Origin: Providencia alcalifaciens DSM 30120 | GTDB lineage: Bacteria > Pseudomonadota > Gammaproteobacteria > Enterobacterales > Enterobacteriaceae | Reading direction: 5' to 3' | DNA: 64,000 nucleotides | Assembly (NCBI RefSeq): GCF_000173415.1 | Contig: NZ_ABXW01000070.1 | Coordinates: forward strand, 62,001 to 126,000 | In this document: positions 60,734 through 64,000 of the stretch, piece by piece | Layout of the letters: every line of letters starts with the position of its first letter | How positions within the stretch are numbered: the stretch's first letter is position 1 | Position numbers and translations under genes: made by a program | Notes under the pieces: model-generated | The model's input: only the letters and a program-made list of their open reading frames with translations | The model's database searches: none | Told to the model about the DNA's origin: nothing

Positions 60734-61669
60734 TTATTTTTCGCCGGGGAATAAGAACGGGTTAATGCTGCTACGGGCAAAACCTTCTTCTTCCATACGT
60801 GCATCTAAAATGATCGAGGCTAAATCATCTGCCACGGCTTCCACTTTCGCTTCTTTTTCTTGATATAGCACTTTCAAGTAACTGCCGCAGTCACCACAAC
60901 TTTCTGCCTTCACTGCTGCATTTTCATCATCCAGTGACCAGTAGTTCAGATCGCGAGTTTGTTCGCAGTTACTGCATTTCACACGGACCATGTGCCACTC
61001 TGTTTCACACAACGTGCAGTGCAGATAACGTAAGCCTTGAGTTGTACCAATTTGGACAATGCTCGATACTGGCATGCTGTTGCATACAGGGCAAAAATGA
61101 CGATGGTCGCCATGTTCAGCTCGCGCTTTACCTGGAATATTTGCTGCCATCTGCGCCCAATACACAGACAATGCCGCCCAGATAAACATCGATTTATCCG
61201 CAGGGACTTTTTCGAACTGTTCGTTTAATAACGCAGTTGCCATCTCTTCGAGTTCAACTTCAGATGCTTTTTCTAAGTTTTCAAGGGCAGTACGTACAGA
61301 ATCCGGTACGATCGGCATCAATTCAGCAATGATTGAAGTCAGTAATTTGTGCCAATGTGCCGTGCGAGGGAACGTTTTTGCATCTAATGGTGGCGTATTT
61401 GTTGCCGTTGCACGAGCTAAAACCGCTTCCATGTCCATCTCTAATGGATTGTCATGTTGAGCATTATTTTGCGCTGTTGCCACTTCAGCGGCGAAGTTCA
61501 GATAATCTGCAAAAGGATGCTCACCAATGCCTAATTCTTTCAATCTTTCGGCACGACGTTGGTAAAGGTTTTTTAAATTCGGGAATAAAACAGGCGGAAT
61601 AAAACCGATGCCTTTCTCTTTTAATCTTTCTTGACCTAATTCTTCTTTCGGGACGATACGAATACCCAT
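60734..61669 (-). CDS. fdhE: Formate dehydrogenase accessory protein FdhE
   Basis: Chaperone needed for maturation of respiratory formate dehydrogenases. The 311-residue protein has four CxxC motifs in rubredoxin-like arrangement (CPVC, CTLC, CSNC, CGDC) and the C-terminus [12 protein letters not shown] typical of FdhE. The start at 61669 ([11 protein letters not shown]) agrees with the family and follows a GAGAGAG sequence; the frame is open to 61801 but the extra residues have no counterpart. In E. coli fdhE directly follows fdoI; here a divergent gene intervenes. Confidence 0.95.
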   Translation of the reverse strand: MGIRIVPKEELGQERLKEKGIGFIPPVLFPNLKNLYQRRAERLKELGIGEHPFADYLNFAAEVATAQNNAQHDNPLEMDMEAVLARATATNTPPLDAKTFPRTAHWHKLLTSIIAELMPIVPDSVRTALENLEKASEVELEEMATALLNEQFEKVPADKSMFIWAALSVYWAQMAANIPGKARAEHGDHRHFCPVCNSMPVSSIVQIGTTQGLRYLHCTLCETEWHMVRVKCSNCEQTRDLNYWSLDDENAAVKAESCGDCGSYLKVLYQEKEAKVEAVADDLASIILDARMEEEGFARSSINPFLFPGEK

Positions 61670-61981
61670 TGCTCTCTCTCTTTTATATTTTTTATAACAA
61701 CTTACTCCGAGAAATTGCCTATTCGCATTTCCCCGCAAGCCTCTAAGAAAATATTCGATTAACCAGCAAGTCTTGCCGTTGTACCCGTCAGGATAAAACA
61801 AAAGTCACTGATAGGCTACTCTAGCCCTCGAATATTCACCGTCATTAACCCTTAATTATATAAGGGAATAACAAATTCATATTAGGGTGTTTTTATTTGA
61901 TATAAATACCGTTATTTCCATGATGTTGATTAGATTGCCGCATATAATGGTATACACTTTCTCCGCACATAAGGTGACAAT

Positions 61982-62635
61982 ATGACGTCATTATTTAACT
62001 TCGAAGCGAAGTCTCACACACCTTTCTTTTTATTGCTTGCCTTTATTGGCGGATTTGTCGATGCCTGTTCATTTGTCATATTTGAAGTTTTTACCGGTCA
62101 TCTGACGGGAAATAGCATTCTCAGTATGATTTACCTCGCCAAAATGAATATTGGTATGCTACTCCTCTCTGCAATCTCCATATTAGGATTTTTTGCAGGA
62201 ACATTTTTGGGTTCGTGGGTTAGGCTCAAGCATAGCGCAATTGTGTTATACCGCTTTGTCCTAGGTCTGGTATTTATAATTTTTAGCAGTGTTTTTATTG
62301 TTTACTTTTTCATCCAGCCGTTATATTCCCCAGACTTAGCCATTTTACTCATTAGCTTATCAATGGGGATTCAGAATGGTTACTTTAATAAGGCGGGAAC
62401 TGTCGGGATCCATTCAACCTATGTGACTGGTATGACGACATCCTGCATTAATGCCTTTTTGAAAAACGTCTCCGGTGACAGTAGCAAAAAAGTCTTACTG
62501 TTTGCGGTACTCTCGTTTATTGCGGGTGGCTTAGCCGGCGGGGTGTTATCCGTTCATTACCAGTACGTCGGATTCTCTGCGGTATTACTTCTCTTGGGAT
62601 GTGCACTGATTTATAGCTTTACAATCCGTGATTAA
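61982..62635 (+). CDS. DUF1275 (YoaK-type) membrane protein
   Basis: A 217-residue protein with six hydrophobic segments. The first span GFVDACSFVIFEVFTGHLTGN carries the DUF1275 signature, and the second half has MGIQNGYFNKAGTVGIHSTYVTGM. AAGGTGA precedes the ATG. No function is firmly known for the family. It lies on the opposite strand between fdhE and fdoI, which interrupts the usual fdoGHI-fdhE series. Confidence 0.82.
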   Translation: MTSLFNFEAKSHTPFFLLLAFIGGFVDACSFVIFEVFTGHLTGNSILSMIYLAKMNIGMLLLSAISILGFFAGTFLGSWVRLKHSAIVLYRFVLGLVFIIFSSVFIVYFFIQPLYSPDLAILLISLSMGIQNGYFNKAGTVGIHSTYVTGMTTSCINAFLKNVSGDSSKKVLLFAVLSFIAGGLAGGVLSVHYQYVGFSAVLLLLGCALIYSFTIRD

Positions 62636-62650
62636 CCCAACCCTTTTTCA

Positions 62651-62682
62651 CCATAAAAAAGCCCACAACAGAGTTGTGGGCT
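62651..62682 (-). terminator. Rho-independent terminator after fdoI and the DUF1275 gene
   Basis: Ten-base stem AGCCCACAAC (62660-62669) and GTTGTGGGCT (62673-62682), loop AGA, followed on the minus strand by six T. An identical hairpin without T-run stands at 62823-62845. Confidence 0.8.
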
Positions 62683-62845
62683 CAGACCATTGACAAACCC
62701 ATTCGGTTTGGAAATGGCTCTTTTGGATTGTAAAATTAACAAGGAAAATCAATTTATTGATTTTCGCCTGATAACACAAAGAGGGAAAAACCACGCTTTT
62801 ATCCCTCTTTGTCAGCAAGCCAAGCCCACAACAGAGTTGTGGGCT
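62683..62845. repeat. Hairpin cluster in the fdoI 3' region
   Basis: Three further inverted repeats follow the terminator hairpin: GAAAATCAAT / ATTGATTTTC (62744-62753, 62756-62765), an 11-base stem ACAAAGAGGGA / TCCCTCTTTGT (62776-62786, 62802-62812) with a 15-base loop, and a second perfect copy of the AGCCCACAAC / GTTGTGGGCT hairpin (62823-62845). They fill the space between the convergent DUF1275 and fdoI genes. Confidence 0.75.
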
Positions 62846-62866
62846 TAATAGGGAGAGATAAAACCC

Positions 62867-63523
62867 TTAGTTTTTCTCTTGCTGCTCTTTCTGCTGTTTC
62901 TCTTTAGCAACCAGCTCACGATACCAACGCGGGTGGTGCTTTCTCGCCCAACCACGTGTTACCCAACCTTCAACCATCGCACGTACTGAGCCTTTGACCC
63001 AGATTGCTGCATAAGCGTGAACGATAATCATCAGGATCAAGCCAATAGCTGACAGCGAGTGAATAATAATCGCTGCGCGATACACTGGAATTGGGAAGTA
63101 ATCCGCAAAGAATGGACGCCACATAATCACGCCACTCACAACCAGTGCCAACAAGCAGATAGTGACGACCCAATACACCCCTTTTTGACCAAGGTTGTAT
63201 TGACCTACATCACCAGCTTCTTCGTTTTTCAGGACCTTACCGATATTTTTCGCCCACTTGATATCATCTTTATTGATGAAGTTATGGTGAAAATAACGGA
63301 AGAACATAAACACGAACAGCAGGAACATCGCCGTACCCACGAATGGATGCAAAATTCGAGACAGCTGTGGAGTGCCTAAAATGTTCATAAACCAGTTCAA
63401 GGATGGGAAGAAAAAACCCAACCCGCTGATGGCAGTGAACAAGAAGCAAATCACAACCGCCCAGTGATTGATCCTTTCAATCGGTTTGTGGCGAATAATT
63501 TTGTCATTATCATCTGGCATCAT
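62867..63523 (-). CDS. fdoI: Formate dehydrogenase-O cytochrome b556 subunit
   Basis: Diheme membrane subunit that passes electrons to quinone. The 218-residue protein has four membrane spans and heme-binding histidines, for example in RINHWAVV (residue 20), HPFVG, and IHSLSAIG with [16 protein letters not shown] at 63523/63520 overlaps the fdoH stop. FdoI and FdnI are close; FdoI is preferred because fdhE is nearby. Lys/Gln-rich C-terminal tail. Confidence 0.92.
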   Translation of the reverse strand: MMPDDNDKIIRHKPIERINHWAVVICFLFTAISGLGFFFPSLNWFMNILGTPQLSRILHPFVGTAMFLLFVFMFFRYFHHNFINKDDIKWAKNIGKVLKNEEAGDVGQYNLGQKGVYWVVTICLLALVVSGVIMWRPFFADYFPIPVYRAAIIIHSLSAIGLILMIIVHAYAAIWVKGSVRAMVEGWVTRGWARKHHPRWYRELVAKEKQQKEQQEKN

Positions 63524-64000
63524 TTCTGATCCTCCCCTTCTTTTGATTTCGAAGTGTCAGATGACATTGCATCATGCAAATCTTCTAGAGCCTCTTCTTC
63601 ATCTTTCTTGGAGACGCGGTTTGGACCAATTCCCACATAGTGGAAAATCGCCGCCGCAAATGTTGCAGCAAAACCTACCGCTGCCATCGGTTTCCAGATA
63701 CCTTTCCAGAAGGTGACTGTTGGACTGATGGTCGGATTTTCAGGTAACCCATGATACAACTGCGGCTTATCCGCGTGATGCAATACGTACATAACGTGCG
63801 TACCACCCACACCTTGCGGATCGTATAAACCTGCATTTGCATAACCACGCGTTTTCAGCTCTTCAACACGCTCACCAGCCATGCCAATCATGTCTTCCTT
63901 CGAACCAAAGTGAATGGCTCCTGTTGGACATGTTTTCACACACGCTGGCTCTTGACCGACTTCAACACGGTCAACACACAGCGTACATTTGTAAGCACGG
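63520..64000 (-). CDS. fdoH: Formate dehydrogenase-O iron-sulfur subunit, 5' end outside the window
   Basis: Partial: only the last 159 codons are present. The window begins within the ferredoxin-like region, with CTLCVDRV and [10 protein letters not shown] as cluster-binding cysteines, then [14 protein letters not shown], a single membrane span (about 63610-63680) and an acidic C-terminal tail. It carries electrons from the selenocysteine-containing FdoG, presumably upstream, to FdoI. Confidence 0.95.
   Translation of the reverse strand, partial: RAYKCTLCVDRVEVGQEPACVKTCPTGAIHFGSKEDMIGMAGERVEELKTRGYANAGLYDPQGVGGTHVMYVLHHADKPQLYHGLPENPTISPTVTFWKGIWKPMAAVGFAATFAAAIFHYVGIGPNRVSKKDEEEALEDLHDAMSSDTSKSKEGEDQK

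Overview
The window is a stretch of enterobacterial chromosome, most consistent with Providencia or a close relative in the Morganellaceae. The housekeeping proteins read as clear orthologues of the E. coli set (CysE, GpsA, SecB, EnvC, Tdh, Kbl, HldD, WaaF/C/A/P/G/Q, CoaD, MutM, RpmB/G, RadC, CoaBC, Dut, SlmA, PyrE, Rph, YicC, SelA/B, FdhE, FdoH/I). The genus call rests on an O-antigen locus that ends in galE-wza-wzb-wzc immediately before trmL (yibK), an arrangement I know from Providencia. It is recall, not a search.

Region 1 (1-10.9 kb) is a visibly A+T-rich O-antigen cluster, all on the + strand with overlapping genes. It holds rmlA and three genes for a dTDP-3-acetamido-3,6-dideoxyhexose (fdtA, fdtC, fdtB or the qdt equivalents), an acyltransferase, the Wzx flippase, a Wzy polymerase, four glycosyltransferases and a pyruvyltransferase-family protein. 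Region 2 (10.9-16.0 kb) has galE and the export/kinase module wza-wzb-wzc, each unit closed by a terminator with the same stem. Region 3 (16.1-25.0 kb) is conserved housekeeping: trmL, cysE-gpsA-secB-yibN (minus), envC-yibQ (plus), kbl-tdh (minus). Region 4 (25.2-41.9 kb) is the LPS core locus: hldD-waaF-waaC, a GT39-type transferase, waaA, coaD, mutM, the O-antigen ligase waaL, a GT2, a phosphoethanolamine transferase, two GT8 transferases, and waaQ-waaG-waaP. Region 5 (42.0-48.7 kb) is rpmBG, radC, coaBC-dut-slmA, rph-pyrE and yicC. Region 6 (48.7-57.4 kb) is accessory: a Qnr-like pentapeptide protein between near-copies of the yicC terminator, a nucleoside transporter and phosphorylase with a divergent ROK regulator, then ugd, a UDP-sugar epimerase and an LTA-synthase-like membrane phosphotransferase. 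Region 7 (57.4-64.0 kb) is the selenocysteine/formate dehydrogenase group: selAB, fdhE, a DUF1275 membrane protein, fdoI and partial fdoH.

The parts fit together as one surface-polysaccharide neighbourhood. dTDP- and UDP-sugars feed O-unit assembly; Wzx/Wzy would flip and polymerise it; WaaL would join it to a core built by the waa genes; ugd plus the epimerase would supply UDP-GlcA/UDP-GalA.

The most striking direct observation is that five genes are frameshifted: the acyltransferase, wzy, a glycosyltransferase, the phosphoethanolamine transferase and selB. In four of them a single missing A in an A7-A8 run (a T7 run on the + strand for selB) restores the full protein. Because this includes selB, sequencing error must be excluded before any biology is read into it. 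No tRNA, rRNA, IS element, integrase or CRISPR array was recognised. I did not find a convincing wholly new system; the best accessory leads are the qnr-like segment, the structured rpmB leader and the hairpin cluster after fdoI.
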